Assembly: GCF_000834635.1 (NCBI RefSeq)
Contig: NZ_JXQV01000030.1
Location: 372,001 to 436,000 of the forward strand
DNA: 64,000 nt
Source: Agrobacterium tumefaciens
GTDB lineage: Bacteria > Pseudomonadota > Alphaproteobacteria > Rhizobiales > Rhizobiaceae
Reading direction: 5' to 3'
Shown here in pieces: positions 36,841 through 45,367 of the stretch. How positions within the stretch are numbered: the stretch's first letter is position 1; each line of letters begins with the position of its first letter. Both the position numbers and the translations under genes were made by a program. A model generated the notes under the pieces. The model saw only the letters and a program-made list of their open reading frames with translations, searched no databases and was not told the DNA's origin.

Positions 36841-37377
36841 ATGTCTGCAATTCCCGAATATATCGCCTCACATTTCACGCGCTCATCCAGAAACATCGGA
36901 GAGGCAGAAAAGCGCATTTTGAAAATTGCGCATGAGAAAAAACTCATTTCCACCGATACCAATGCCGCATTCTCCAAGGGTTCGTCTTTTGGAGAGCGCT
37001 TGGCGGATGAAATTGCCCGCGTTGGTGGGTCATGGGCCTTCATCATCAGCTTCATGGTTTTTCTTATGGCATGGGTTATTATCAACACCATCGTCCTAAC
37101 GTCGCATGCCTTCGACCCCTACCCCTTTATCTTCCTCAACCTCATTCTCTCCATGCTCGCAGCCATCCAGGCACCCATCATCATGATGTCTCAGAACAGG
37201 CAGGCTACACGTGACCGATTCGATGCGGAGAAGGATTATGAGGTCAATCTGAAGGCTGAATTGGAAGTCCTTTCACTTCATGAGAAAATCGACAACCGAG
37301 TTCTGGCAGAACTGGCGGCATTGAGAAGCGATATCGCCCGCCTTCACAGCCGCGAGACCGGCGAAGAAACAAACTAG
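36841..37377 (+). CDS. DUF1003 family membrane protein
   Basis: A 178-residue protein with two central membrane helices (GGSWAFIISFMVFLMAWVIINTIV and FIFLNLILSMLAAIQAPIIMMS) followed by the diagnostic MSQNRQATRDRFDAEKDYEVNLKAELEVLSLHEKID of DUF1003. ATG at 36841 follows GGAG; a TTG at 36814 is in frame but lacks a ribosome binding site. Function is unknown. Confidence 0.86.
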   Translation: MSAIPEYIASHFTRSSRNIGEAEKRILKIAHEKKLISTDTNAAFSKGSSFGERLADEIARVGGSWAFIISFMVFLMAWVIINTIVLTSHAFDPYPFIFLNLILSMLAAIQAPIIMMSQNRQATRDRFDAEKDYEVNLKAELEVLSLHEKIDNRVLAELAALRSDIARLHSRETGEETN

Positions 37378-37620
37378 ACGAGTACGGCTGAGCAAAAGCG
37401 ACATAACGCAAATCTTTTTGCGTCATTCCGGTCGATAGTTACGAATCCGTCAGATTTTTACGCTACTGATTGACGTGGGCATTTGTTGCATTGCACTCTT
37501 GGTGCGGCGACGCGGGAATCAGTTCCGTTTCAGGATCGCATCACGCTTTCCCGAGCAGCGACGCCTCCGCGCTGGAACAGTTCAGTCCGGCCTTCAAAAT
37601 TCTTTTCCGAGGTTTTCTCC

Positions 37621-39033
37621 ATGAACCAATATGATCTTGTTGTTGTCGGTAGCGGACCCGCTGGTAGGCGTGCAGCCATCCAGGCCGCCAAACTCGATAA
37701 AACGGTCCTGGTCATCGAAAAAGGTCGACGCGTTGGTGGCGTATCGGTCCACACCGGCACAATTCCCTCAAAGACGATGCGCGAAACGGCGCTCAACCTC
37801 TCTGGCTGGCGCGAACGTGGCTTCTATGGTCGCTCATACCGCGTGAAGCAGGAAATCAGCGCCGATGACCTGCGCCGCCGCCTGCTAATTACGCTTGATC
37901 ATGAAGTCGACGTTCTGGAGCACCAGTTCGCGCGAAACCGAGTTACGCATATTCGCGGCAAGGCCGCCTTTGTTACGTCAGACACGATGGAAATCACCAA
38001 GGATGACGGTGAGATCGTGATGATCAAGGGCAAAGCCATTTTGCTTGCCGTTGGTACCCGTCCTTTCCGCCCGGATTACATGCCGTTTGACGGCAAGACG
38101 GTGATCGACAGCGATGAATTGCTGGAGATCCAGAAACTGCCACGCTCCATGGTCGTCATTGGTGCCGGCGTTATCGGCATAGAATATGCAACGATTTTCA
38201 GCGCGCTGGACACGGCTGTCACCGTGATCGATCCAAAGCCGACCATGCTGGACTTCATCGACAAGGAAATTATCGAGGACTTCACCTACCAGCTTCGTGA
38301 CCGCAACATGAAACTGCTTCTTGGCCAGAAGGCTGAAAAGGTCGAGCATACGCCAGAAGGCAAGGTTATGCTGACTCTGGACAACGGACGTACGCTGACC
38401 ACGGAAATGATTCTGTTTGCCGCTGGCCGCATGGGGGCAACCGAGTCACTGAACCTTGCAGCTGCGGGCCTTTCTGCAGACGATCGTGGCCGCCTGTCGG
38501 TCAACCCTGAAACCTTCGAGACATCGGTTCCCGGTATCTTCGCGGCCGGTGATGTCATCGGCTTTCCAAGCCTCGCCTCCACCTCCATGGAGCAAGGTCG
38601 AATCGCTGCGCGTGTGGCTGTCGGCGCCATCGGCATGGAGCCGCAGAAATATTTCCCCTACGGCATTTATGCTGTCCCGGAAATTTCGACCTGCGGCCTG
38701 ACCGAAGAGGAAATGAAAGAACGCGGCATTCCATACGAGTGCGGCATCGCCCGTTTCCGTGAGACCTCCCGTGGGCACATTATGGGACTCGACACCGGCC
38801 TGCTGAAGCTGATTTTCTCGCAGAAGACGCGCCGCCTTCTGGGTGTTCACATCGTTGGAGAAGGTGCAACCGAACTGGTTCACATCGGACAGGCAGTTTT
38901 GAACCTCAAAGGCACGGTCGAGTATTTCGTCGAAAACACCTTCAACTACCCGACACTTGCTGAAGCCTACAAGATTGCCGGCCTCGACGCCTGGAACCGC
39001 ATGGGTGACATCAAGAAAAAAGAGAACGTCTGA
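37621..39033 (+). CDS. sthA: Soluble pyridine nucleotide transhydrogenase
   Basis: FAD-dependent NAD(P)+ transhydrogenase (Si-specific) of 470 residues. FAD motif VVVGSGPAGRRAAIQAAK at the start, NAD motif VVIGAGVIGIEYATIFSAL in the middle, IFAAGDVIGFPSLASTSMEQGR and the C-terminal dimerisation domain. Where dithiol reductases have CxxxxC, this protein has VSVHTGTIPSK, with no cysteine at either position; loss of the redox disulfide is expected for SthA. ATG at 37621 with GAGG upstream; the frame open from 37483 is not needed. Confidence 0.93.
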   Translation: MNQYDLVVVGSGPAGRRAAIQAAKLDKTVLVIEKGRRVGGVSVHTGTIPSKTMRETALNLSGWRERGFYGRSYRVKQEISADDLRRRLLITLDHEVDVLEHQFARNRVTHIRGKAAFVTSDTMEITKDDGEIVMIKGKAILLAVGTRPFRPDYMPFDGKTVIDSDELLEIQKLPRSMVVIGAGVIGIEYATIFSALDTAVTVIDPKPTMLDFIDKEIIEDFTYQLRDRNMKLLLGQKAEKVEHTPEGKVMLTLDNGRTLTTEMILFAAGRMGATESLNLAAAGLSADDRGRLSVNPETFETSVPGIFAAGDVIGFPSLASTSMEQGRIAARVAVGAIGMEPQKYFPYGIYAVPEISTCGLTEEEMKERGIPYECGIARFRETSRGHIMGLDTGLLKLIFSQKTRRLLGVHIVGEGATELVHIGQAVLNLKGTVEYFVENTFNYPTLAEAYKIAGLDAWNRMGDIKKKENV

Positions 39034-39036
39034 CCT

Positions 39037-39142
39037 CTAGAGCAATTCCATCAAAAGTGGGAACCGGTTTTGCGTCCGGAATTGCGTAAAAACAAAGAGC
39101 TAGAGTATTTCGGTGAACCGGTGTTCACCGGAAATGCTCTAG
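39037..39142. repeat. Rhizobial intergenic palindromic element
   Basis: A 106-base mosaic palindrome bounded by CTAGAGCA and TGCTCTAG. Inside are AAAGTGGGAACCGGTTTTGC, GTCCGGAATTGCGTAAAAAC and a strong hairpin CGGTGAA/TTCACCG around an ACCGGT core. The text closely resembles the RIME/ABC-type elements described in Rhizobium, Agrobacterium and relatives, recalled from memory. It lies between sthA and the convergent outer-membrane-like gene and can fold on both strands, so it may double as a terminator. Confidence 0.82.
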
Positions 39143-39153
39143 GCTCAGCGCCC

Positions 39154-39810
39154 CTACCATTTGATGTTGTAGCGGGCGCTGACCGAAGGACTGAAACGGT
39201 CCTGCTGGCTCTGGGCGAAGTTGCCAGAGACGGTGAGGTTCTCACCGAGTTTCTGCTCCAGCCCCACATTTGACGTGAAGTCTTCAAACGAATCGTGGCT
39301 CGCCCCGGTCAGCACAAATGCCGTACCGGTCGCTGACCGCGTCAGCCGCAGCGACTGAGAAACATCAAGCCCGCTCCACTGCTGCGCCGTTCCATCATAA
39401 CGGACCGTTACATTCCTATTGGATTCGAAATCCAGATCCGGCGTAGCAATACGTTTTTGCGAAGATGTCATTGACCACGCGCTGGAGCCGGTCAGCGCGT
39501 TGACCAGCACGCCAATATCGCCAGCCACCTTAGCACCCGGCACGTTGGAGGACAAAATCGTAACCGTGCCCCACAGCTTCACCGGCGTATCCACCAGCGC
39601 ACCGCTCTCTGAGCCATTCACACCCATTTCAAGACCGCCCCGAATAGGAGTCTGCGTTGGGAGTTTCGCACCAATCCGGGCGGAGTAAGAGGTATCGGAG
39701 TTCTTTGCCGGAGCCCAGATCAGCCCGCGCTCCTGCGCAAGAGCAGATCCGCATTGGCAAAGAACAGCAAGGGCGGCAATCAGGGCTTTGTCTCCCGTTT
39801 TCAAAAACAT
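39154..39810 (-). CDS. Secreted, probable outer-membrane beta-structured protein
   Basis: A 218-residue protein I cannot name. A signal peptide (LIAALAVLCQCGSALAQE) is followed by a mature part of alternating polar/hydrophobic strands, and it ends ...SPSVSARYNIKW: an aromatic C-terminal residue with alternating hydrophobics, as in outer-membrane barrels. A small barrel or a beta-rich periplasmic protein is likely. It converges on sthA across the palindromic element. Confidence 0.65.
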   Translation of the reverse strand: MFLKTGDKALIAALAVLCQCGSALAQERGLIWAPAKNSDTSYSARIGAKLPTQTPIRGGLEMGVNGSESGALVDTPVKLWGTVTILSSNVPGAKVAGDIGVLVNALTGSSAWSMTSSQKRIATPDLDFESNRNVTVRYDGTAQQWSGLDVSQSLRLTRSATGTAFVLTGASHDSFEDFTSNVGLEQKLGENLTVSGNFAQSQQDRFSPSVSARYNIKW

Positions 39811-40256
39811 GTCTCTTCCTCAAGCTTTGGGAAGGTGCGCCACCATGTGCAGGCGACGCTCCTTATTCGGCTATCGACGACAGAACCGTGAGGAACTGCC
39901 GTTATGAATTGTAGAATCAACGCGCCGCAGGGCGCGTTATGTCACCGGGCGCAGAGCCGCATCGGGTGGCGCCAGACGGAGAATTGGAACTGAGGGCGAA
40001 GCCGGGCCGCGCATTTTGCGCAACGGATTTGCTTAAGCGCGAGGCGCTGCAAATCGATGCCCTAACCTGCCAGATGAACGCCAGATGAACAAGGGCGACC
40101 GGGGAAGAAACCGGATTGTGCAGTGCAATGTGATTGGATTGTTACAGTGGTTAACGAAGAGGTTAACGCCTGAATCTGGTAGAAAAATAATCCACCAAAC
40201 GAAAAAGGCCGCAGCAATTGCCGCGGCCTTTCCATAAATCTTGATGAGGGAGAAGC
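39811..40256. other. Non-coding gap between the beta-structured protein gene and tig
   Basis: 446 bases with no credible gene. It contains a perfect hairpin AACGCGCC-GCAG-GGCGCGTT at 39919-39938 without a T-run, and the tig terminator at 40202-40231. The rest is promoter space for the gene at 39810. Confidence 0.5.
40202..40231 (-). terminator. Terminator after tig
   Basis: AAAGGCCGC (40204-40212) pairs with GCGGCCTTT (40223-40231); on the minus strand the stem is followed by TTTTTC. It lies 26 bases past the tig stop. Confidence 0.88.
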
Positions 40257-41738
40257 TTACTCAGCGTCGCCTTCGGCAGCCTTCTTCTTAGCAGGTGCCT
40301 TCTTCTTCGGAGCGGCTTCTTCGCCTTCGGAAGCGTCAGCCTTTGCAGCTGCCTTCTTCTTGGAGGAAGACTTCTTCTCAGCCTTGTCGCCTTCTTCAGC
40401 GTCGTCAGCCAGCAGTTCTTCCTTCGTTACGGTCTTGTCAGTTACCGAGATTTCCTCAAGCAACTTGTCGATGACCTTTTCTTCGAAGATAGGAGCGCGA
40501 AGCGAAGCGGAAGCGCCTGGCGTGTTGCGGAAGAAATCAAGGATTTCCTTCTGCTGGCCTGGGAACTGCTGAAGCTGTGCAAACAGCGCACGCTGCATTT
40601 CTTCTTCAGTGACTTCTACGCCAGCCTTCTCACCGATTTCGGAGAGAACGAGACCAAGGCGAACGCGACGCTCAGCAAGCTTGCGATACTCTTCGCGGGC
40701 TTCTTCTTCGGTCGTGTCTTCATCAGCAAATGTCTTGCCGGACTGAGCAAGATCAGTGTTGATCTGGCGCCAGATGTTGTCGAACTCTGCATCAACCAAA
40801 CCGGCAGGCGTTTCGAACTTGTAGACTTCGTCCAGCTGATCAAGGATCTGACGCTTCACCTTCTGGCGAGTCACGTTCGTGTACTGGCTTTCGATCTGGC
40901 CGCGCACGATTTCCTTGAGCTTTTCAACCGACTCGAGGCCGAGCTTTGTCGCCAGTTCGTCGTTGATGTCAACGTCCGCAGCAGCAGCTACGTCCTTAAC
41001 GGTGATGTCGAACACAGCTTCCTTGCCCGCAAGGTTTGCAGCAGGATATTCGGTTGGGAACGTAACCGTGATGGACTTCTCTTCGCCAGCTTCAACGCCA
41101 ACCAGCTGGTCTTCGAAGCCAGGGATAAAGCGGTTGGAACCGATAACGAGTTCTGCGTCTTCAGCAGCGCCGCCATCGAATGCAACGCCATCGACCTTGC
41201 CGAGGTAGTTCATCGTCACGCGATCACCTTCGGCGGCCTTGCCAGCCTTGGTTTCGTAAGTGCGAGCGCTTTCGGCGATCTTGAGGATCTGCTCGTTGAC
41301 TTCATCTTCGGTCACTTCAACAACTTCGCGCGTAACCTTGATGCCGTCGTTCGACTTCAGTTCGATAGCCGGAATGACTTCGTAAACCAGGTTGAATTCG
41401 AAATCGGCTTCTGCTGCGAGAATCTTGTCAGCTTCGTCCTGATCTTCAGTCATGGAGATGGAAGGCTGCGTTGCAGACTTTTCGCCACGGCCAGAAATGA
41501 TTTCAGACGGCTTATCGCGAACCAGTTCGTTGACGAGGTCAGCCATGATGGACTTGCCATACATCTTCTTGAGATGTGCGAGTGGCACCTTGCCTGGACG
41601 GAAACCGTTGATGCGAACCTTGTCCTTGGCGTCAACCAGGCGCTCGTCAAGGCGAGACTTCATATCTGCGGCCGGAATAACGACCTTGATTTCGCGCTTC
41701 AGCCCTTCAGCCAGCGTTTCGATAACCTGCATTTTCAT
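40257..41738 (-). CDS. tig: Trigger factor
   Basis: Ribosome-bound chaperone and peptidyl-prolyl isomerase, 493 residues. The ribosome-docking signature is present as [18 protein letters not shown] near residue 45; the FKBP-type domain follows ([20 protein letters not shown]), then the helical C-terminal domain. Beyond the normal end there is a tail of about 50 residues rich in Lys, Ala, Ser and Glu ([20 protein letters not shown] and similar), resembling a histone-H1-like low-complexity tail; this is common in alphaproteobacteria to a lesser extent. Confidence 0.95.
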   Translation of the reverse strand: MKMQVIETLAEGLKREIKVVIPAADMKSRLDERLVDAKDKVRINGFRPGKVPLAHLKKMYGKSIMADLVNELVRDKPSEIISGRGEKSATQPSISMTEDQDEADKILAAEADFEFNLVYEVIPAIELKSNDGIKVTREVVEVTEDEVNEQILKIAESARTYETKAGKAAEGDRVTMNYLGKVDGVAFDGGAAEDAELVIGSNRFIPGFEDQLVGVEAGEEKSITVTFPTEYPAANLAGKEAVFDITVKDVAAAADVDINDELATKLGLESVEKLKEIVRGQIESQYTNVTRQKVKRQILDQLDEVYKFETPAGLVDAEFDNIWRQINTDLAQSGKTFADEDTTEEEAREEYRKLAERRVRLGLVLSEIGEKAGVEVTEEEMQRALFAQLQQFPGQQKEILDFFRNTPGASASLRAPIFEEKVIDKLLEEISVTDKTVTKEELLADDAEEGDKAEKKSSSKKKAAAKADASEGEEAAPKKKAPAKKKAAEGDAE

Positions 41739-41924
41739 ACCTTCACATCATGGCGGCGGTGCTCAGACAGCCGTTGGTTTACGTTCGAGCACAGCGCCGG
41801 AACCTAAATTCACCGGCCGTAACTATATAAACTACATGCACAAGCATTTTGCCGAGCAAAAACTGCGCTTGAGCCAAAGAGGCGGCGATACAAATGCATC
41901 ACGCATGCCTCTCGGCGATTCATG

Positions 41925-42009
41925 TGGTGCGGGTAGAGGGACTCGAACCCCCACAACTCTCGTCGCCAGAACCTAAATCTGGTGCGTCTACCAATTCCGC
42001 CATACCCGC
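41925..42009 (-). tRNA. tRNA-Leu (anticodon TAG)
   Basis: An 85-base cloverleaf on the minus strand with CCA encoded. Acceptor stem GCGGGTA pairs with TACCCGC, the D-arm reads GGCGGAATTGGTAGACGC, the anticodon stem-loop is CCAGA-TTTAGGT-TCTGG with anticodon TAG, a class II variable arm follows (as in all Leu tRNAs), and the T-arm is GGGGGTTCGAGTCCCTC. It reads CUA/CUN leucine codons. Confidence 0.96.
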
Positions 42010-42101
42010 GCTCTTGAATCCTGCATAAACAACATCCGGCACAAAATGCCTTCCGGAGCGCGCGTCTCTATATCACCCGTTTTCTGGAGCGCAAAGGAAA
42101 A

Positions 42102-42377
42102 ATGACGGTTTTACGTCGCTATTTGCTGAACCGGATGATCCAAGCGGAGGAAATTGGGGCAAACACCCCTCGCCTCATCGCCATCATCCTCAGTGCCAGC
42201 CATCGAGACCGCAGCTCGATCAACCAGCCGAGCCCGGACGCAATAACGGATTGTAAAGCCGAAAAACACATCTTTTCCGCGACTAAGGAGCTCGAACGCA
42301 CAAAAGGTGCCGCCAAATTATGCATTTACGAAGACTTAACCACTCGATTTCAGGCATGCAATGCACTCAGCGCATAG
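42102..42377 (+). CDS. Hypothetical 91-residue ORF, doubtful
   Basis: An open frame behind AAAGGAAAA spaced well before ATG. The product has no recognised motif, membrane segment or signal peptide, and codon use is less GC-biased at third positions than neighbouring genes. It is the only ORF of note in the 478-base gap between the tRNA and the first DUF1127 gene (42010-42487). It may be spurious. Confidence 0.25.
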   Translation: MTVLRRYLLNRMIQAEEIGANTPRLIAIILSASHRDRSSINQPSPDAITDCKAEKHIFSATKELERTKGAAKLCIYEDLTTRFQACNALSA

Positions 42378-42487
42378 GTGGCATACTTCATTGTCTGTTT
42401 TTGTTTTCATTAAACCAATTATATTCGGCGTCAGGAAATGAGTTGAACGCCGATCCCAAGCGGCGCAGATAACCAAAGGAAACGATC

Positions 42488-42634
42488 ATGAACATCACTC
42501 GCTCGCTGAACAACTGGCGCAAGTATCGTCAGACTGTAACTGAACTTGGCCGCATGAGCGACCGCGAACTGAACGACCTGGGCATTGGCCGCAGCGACAT
42601 CCGCCGCGTAGCACGCACGGCAGTCGGCATCTAA
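42488..42634 (+). CDS. DUF1127 small protein (first copy)
   Basis: A 48-residue basic protein: NNWRKYRQTVTELGRMSDRE, then LNDLGIGRSDIRRVARTAVG. This is the YjiS-like DUF1127 pattern, with the conserved W..YR...EL..MSDREL.DIG..R.DI motif. Ribosome binding site AAAGGAAACG is strong. In Agrobacterium, DUF1127 proteins have been linked to phosphate and carbon metabolism and RNA turnover. It has its own terminator at 42682-42720. Confidence 0.9.
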   Translation: MNITRSLNNWRKYRQTVTELGRMSDRELNDLGIGRSDIRRVARTAVGI

Positions 42635-42966
42635 ATATAAACTGCTTGTGAGTGGCGTTAGCCACGACACATTCAGCTTTGAAAAAAGGTCTCGAGCTTC
42701 GGCTCCGGGGCCTTTTTCTTTGTCTGCAGTCTTTCCAAAACCGAACCACAAATGCCGGTCAAATTGAACGCCTAAAAAACATGCGCAACCGCCACAAAGG
42801 TGCAAAAATAGCCGACACATTGCACAAACGCATGGCAGTCGCCTAAAAACTGCACTCCACTTCCTCGATCTCCTTATGTATATACACATCAACAGCAGCA
42901 AACGCCCAACTGTGCATCGCTGCAGACCCATTCGAGATAAACCGAACACAGATTGAGGAAACGACC
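42635..42966. other. Gap between the two DUF1127 genes
   Basis: 332 bases holding the terminator of the first copy (42682-42720) and the promoter region of the second. Open frames here (for example one ending at 42846) lack recognisable protein features. Confidence 0.45.
42682..42720 (+). terminator. Terminator after the first DUF1127 gene
   Basis: AAAAAGG...CGAGC, TTCG tetraloop, GCTCCG...CCTTTTTC. The UUCG-capped stem with flanking A and T runs is a classic intrinsic terminator, 48 bases past the stop. Confidence 0.88.
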
Positions 42967-43110
42967 ATGAACCCTATTCGCATCGCAAAAAACTGGATGA
43001 GCTACCGCCGCACAATGAATGAACTCGGCAGCCTCTCCAACCAGGCCCTGAGCGACATTGGCCTCACACGTTACGACATCCGCAACGTTGCTTCCCGTTC
43101 GTTCCGCTAA
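42967..43110 (+). CDS. DUF1127 small protein (second copy)
   Basis: A 47-residue paralogue of the gene at 42488: AKNWMSYRRTMNELGSLSNQ then ALSDIGLTRYDIRNVASRS. About half the positions match the first copy, so duplication is old. Ribosome binding site GAGGAAACG. A separate promoter and terminator surround it, so the two copies can be expressed differently. Confidence 0.9.
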   Translation: MNPIRIAKNWMSYRRTMNELGSLSNQALSDIGLTRYDIRNVASRSFR

Positions 43111-43174
43111 TCAGCGTACAGAGTCATTTCTTCGACCGTCCTCCCAAGAACGCGGAAATGACTGAGCGACAGGT

Positions 43175-43208
43175 AATCAAAAACGGCGCCATTGGCGCCG
43201 TTTTTGAT
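43175..43208 (+). terminator. Terminator after the second DUF1127 gene
   Basis: A near-perfect palindrome: AATCAAAAACGGCGCC, loop ATT, GGCGCCGTTTTTGATT. It lies 64 bases past the stop and works in both directions. Confidence 0.88.
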
Positions 43209-43339
43209 TCTACCATCCCCACGGGTAGCGACACGCTCCAACCAAGCCATCTCCTCCCTGCTACATCCGAGAATCAGCCCCTCGCTTGACAATTCAATTC
43301 TAATATGAGAACATACAGTGAACATATGGAGTTGCAGCA

Positions 43340-43525
43340 ATGACCGCAGCAGACAAGACCATTGAAAATGCCATGTCCATAGTCGCCCAGTCACGCAGCT
43401 TGCGTGAAAGAGCGATGGAACGCAGACGTGAACTGCAACGGCGCACGGAAGTGATGACCATCAAGCCGCTTTACATTCTCAAGAAAAATGGCGGCAGACA
43501 GCTTTCGCTTCGGTTGGACAGCTGA
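43340..43525 (+). CDS. Hypothetical small basic protein
   Basis: A 61-residue, Arg-rich protein: IENAMSIVAQSRSLRERAME, RRRELQRRTEVMTIKPLYIL, KKNGGRQLSLRLDS. GGAG precedes the ATG by nine bases. The N-terminal half is predicted helical. No family recognised. Codon use fits the genome, so it may be real. Confidence 0.5.
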   Translation: MTAADKTIENAMSIVAQSRSLRERAMERRRELQRRTEVMTIKPLYILKKNGGRQLSLRLDS

Positions 43526-43572
43526 CCCAAGGCCCAAGGCTTCCGCATCTGTGCAGCTACTCGTTTCATGGC

Positions 43573-43610
43573 AGAAAAAATCCCGATTCGGAGTTTCCTC
43601 CGCGCGGGAT
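43573..43610 (-). terminator. Terminator after the gene at 43638
   Basis: On the minus strand: ATCCCG outer arm, inner GGAG/CTCC arms, CGGGAT, then TTTTTTCTGC. It is 28 bases past the stop of the small secreted protein gene. Confidence 0.8.
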
Positions 43611-43637
43611 CACTAGAACAGCACTATATCATGGTCG

Positions 43638-43886
43638 TTACTGCATGCGCTGGAGGGCCGCCTGCGGCGATGCGGTTGCGGTCTCTGTGAGACCCGGCAA
43701 ACGATCTGTCTTCCTCAGTATTTTAATTGGCTTCTCAGCTGGGTCTGTCGGTGTGGCGATGCTGGCGGTCTTGAATTCCCGATCAACGGGGAAAGATACG
43801 TCAACATTTTTTGTCAGCAAACTATCGGCCATTGCTGCGGAAGCTGAAAAACCGATCGTGGCTACAATGATGAGAATAGGCTTCAT
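43638..43886 (-). CDS. Small secreted protein of unknown function
   Basis: An 82-residue protein with a clear signal peptide (MKPILIIVATIGFSASAAMA), then a short polar mature part (SLLTKNVDVSFPVDREFKTA) ending with AALQRMQ. ATG at 43886 follows GGAGAATGAC; the longer frame to 43988 adds an implausible leader. No family recognised. It has its own terminator. Confidence 0.6.
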   Translation of the reverse strand: MKPILIIVATIGFSASAAMADSLLTKNVDVSFPVDREFKTASIATPTDPAEKPIKILRKTDRLPGLTETATASPQAALQRMQ

Positions 43887-44282
43887 GTCATTCTCCATTC
43901 TTTGTGGGTTACGGCTCGAATTGAATGCGTGTGGGCTCCGTGAATTTCCTCTGGGAAACAGGAAATGCTCAGGCTTTACTGGGTTCATATTTGCTTTTCA
44001 GAGAGCGTCGGAAGATCATCGCAACATAAGTTCCTCGCAGAGGAATTATGATCGGTTTATACACGGACGCAGAGGCGCTGTTGGCAGCCTGTAATATGCG
44101 TCGAGTTCCGGAACTGTTTTGAGACATCATGCCTGCTCTCCTTCGCGAAATAGAACGGAAGGCGCGGGCTTTAGTTCCTGCTTCAGCTAAGTAAAGGTTA
44201 ACAAATCATACAGAAAATTCAGAATATCCACTCACGAATCCGTGATTGGATTCTAATGAAAACTAGTATTTGGGCAAAAATT
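43887..44282. other. Gap with a hairpin-masked mini-ORF
   Basis: 396 bases with no conventional gene. At 44031-44045 a perfect hairpin TTCCTC-GCA-GAGGAA covers a Shine-Dalgarno sequence, and a 24-codon ORF starts at 44048. See the separate entry. Nothing else recognised; the 44200-44280 part is AT-rich. Confidence 0.4.
44048..44122 (+). CDS. Possible 24-residue ORF behind a masked ribosome binding site
   Basis: The frame MIGLYTDAEALLAACNMRRV PELF begins two bases after GAGGAA, which is itself the 3' arm of a perfect six-pair hairpin (44031-44045). The arrangement would hide the ribosome binding site until the hairpin opens. It is too short to judge by codon use and may be chance. Confidence 0.22.
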   Translation: MIGLYTDAEALLAACNMRRVPELF

Positions 44283-45194
44283 CTAGATATCGAGTGTTCC
44301 AGCTGCAATACGTACGGCATGTCCGCCGATTCTGGCACGGGAAATCTCGTTTTCCTTCACATCCATCACGAGATGGATATGAGACGGGCGTCCCATTTCA
44401 ACACCCTGCTCAATCAGCATCGGGTAGTGCCCATCTGCCAATCTGTCAAAATGCTGGATCGCTCCTGAGAGTGCTGCAACTGCGGAGCCGGTCGCCGGAT
44501 CCTCTGGAATGCCCATATCAGGCGAGAACATGCGAGCATGAAACTTTGCCGCATGGTTCACGCCACCGCGACAATAGAGATAGGCAGAGGTCAGCCTGCC
44601 CTCGACCAGAGGCGCGTTTTTGATCCACAGCCCGGCATCAAAATCCACCTCTTCCATCGCAGCGAGATTATGCACGGGGATGGTCAGGAATGGCACTCCG
44701 GCCGTCCAGATGGAAGACACGTGATTCTCGAAGCCCAACTGGGATTCGGCAAGACCAATCGCGTCGGCAAGCTCCGTGCTGTTCACCGGCAGTTGCACAC
44801 GCGAGGACTTACGCGGCAGATCGAATTCAGCAAAACTGGCCTCTCCCTGACGAATGCGGATAGCGCAGCGGACTGGCCCGACCTTCTCGTCCAGCACTGT
44901 CACCATATCTGCATCACCACCACCGTGGTTTTTCTCCGCAATGGCGATGGCCGCACCCACAGTCGGGTGGCCGGCAAATGGTAATTCTGATGATGGTGTG
45001 AATATGCGCAGGGATGCAGCGTGGGCGGGGTTGGCGGATGTCGTGATGAAAACCGTTTCAGAAAGGTTCATCTCGCGCGCGATGGCCTGCATGGTCACAT
45101 CGTCCAGCGCATCCGCACCAAACATGACAGCAAGAGGGTTCCCGGCCAGCTTTTGGCGCGTGAAGACATCGTAGATACTATAACTTATAGCCAC
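44283..45194 (-). CDS. PhzF-family phenazine biosynthesis-like protein
   Basis: A 303-residue isomerase-like protein of the PhzF/YddE family. Seen: YDVFTRQKLAGNPLAVMF, the catalytic-Glu region MNLSETVFI, LPFAGHPTVGAAIAI and a C-terminal MGIPEDPATGSAVAALSG that repeats the pattern in the second lobe. Most family members outside phenazine loci have unknown substrates. GTG at 45194 behind GGGAGTGGGA. No phenazine genes are nearby, so phenazine synthesis is not implied. Confidence 0.88.
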   Translation of the reverse strand: MAISYSIYDVFTRQKLAGNPLAVMFGADALDDVTMQAIAREMNLSETVFITTSANPAHAASLRIFTPSSELPFAGHPTVGAAIAIAEKNHGGGDADMVTVLDEKVGPVRCAIRIRQGEASFAEFDLPRKSSRVQLPVNSTELADAIGLAESQLGFENHVSSIWTAGVPFLTIPVHNLAAMEEVDFDAGLWIKNAPLVEGRLTSAYLYCRGGVNHAAKFHARMFSPDMGIPEDPATGSAVAALSGAIQHFDRLADGHYPMLIEQGVEMGRPSHIHLVMDVKENEISRARIGGHAVRIAAGTLDI

Positions 45195-45367
45195 ATCCCA
45201 CTCCCTGGGCCGCTCTCGTTCATCCGCAAACTGCCTGACCTCACAAGCCTCTGCAACCCTGTTTGTGCACTCGTTGAGAAGAAGCTCATGAATGCACGGC
45301 CTGCTTTAAAGAGCTTGTCCTGACAGCAGGTCTTCATGTACCAAAGGCCATCAACAGGGGTGACGGA

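Noticed and set aside
43645-44094. 149-residue plus-strand frame
   Set aside because: Mostly antisense to the small secreted protein gene, which has a signal peptide, ribosome binding site and terminator.
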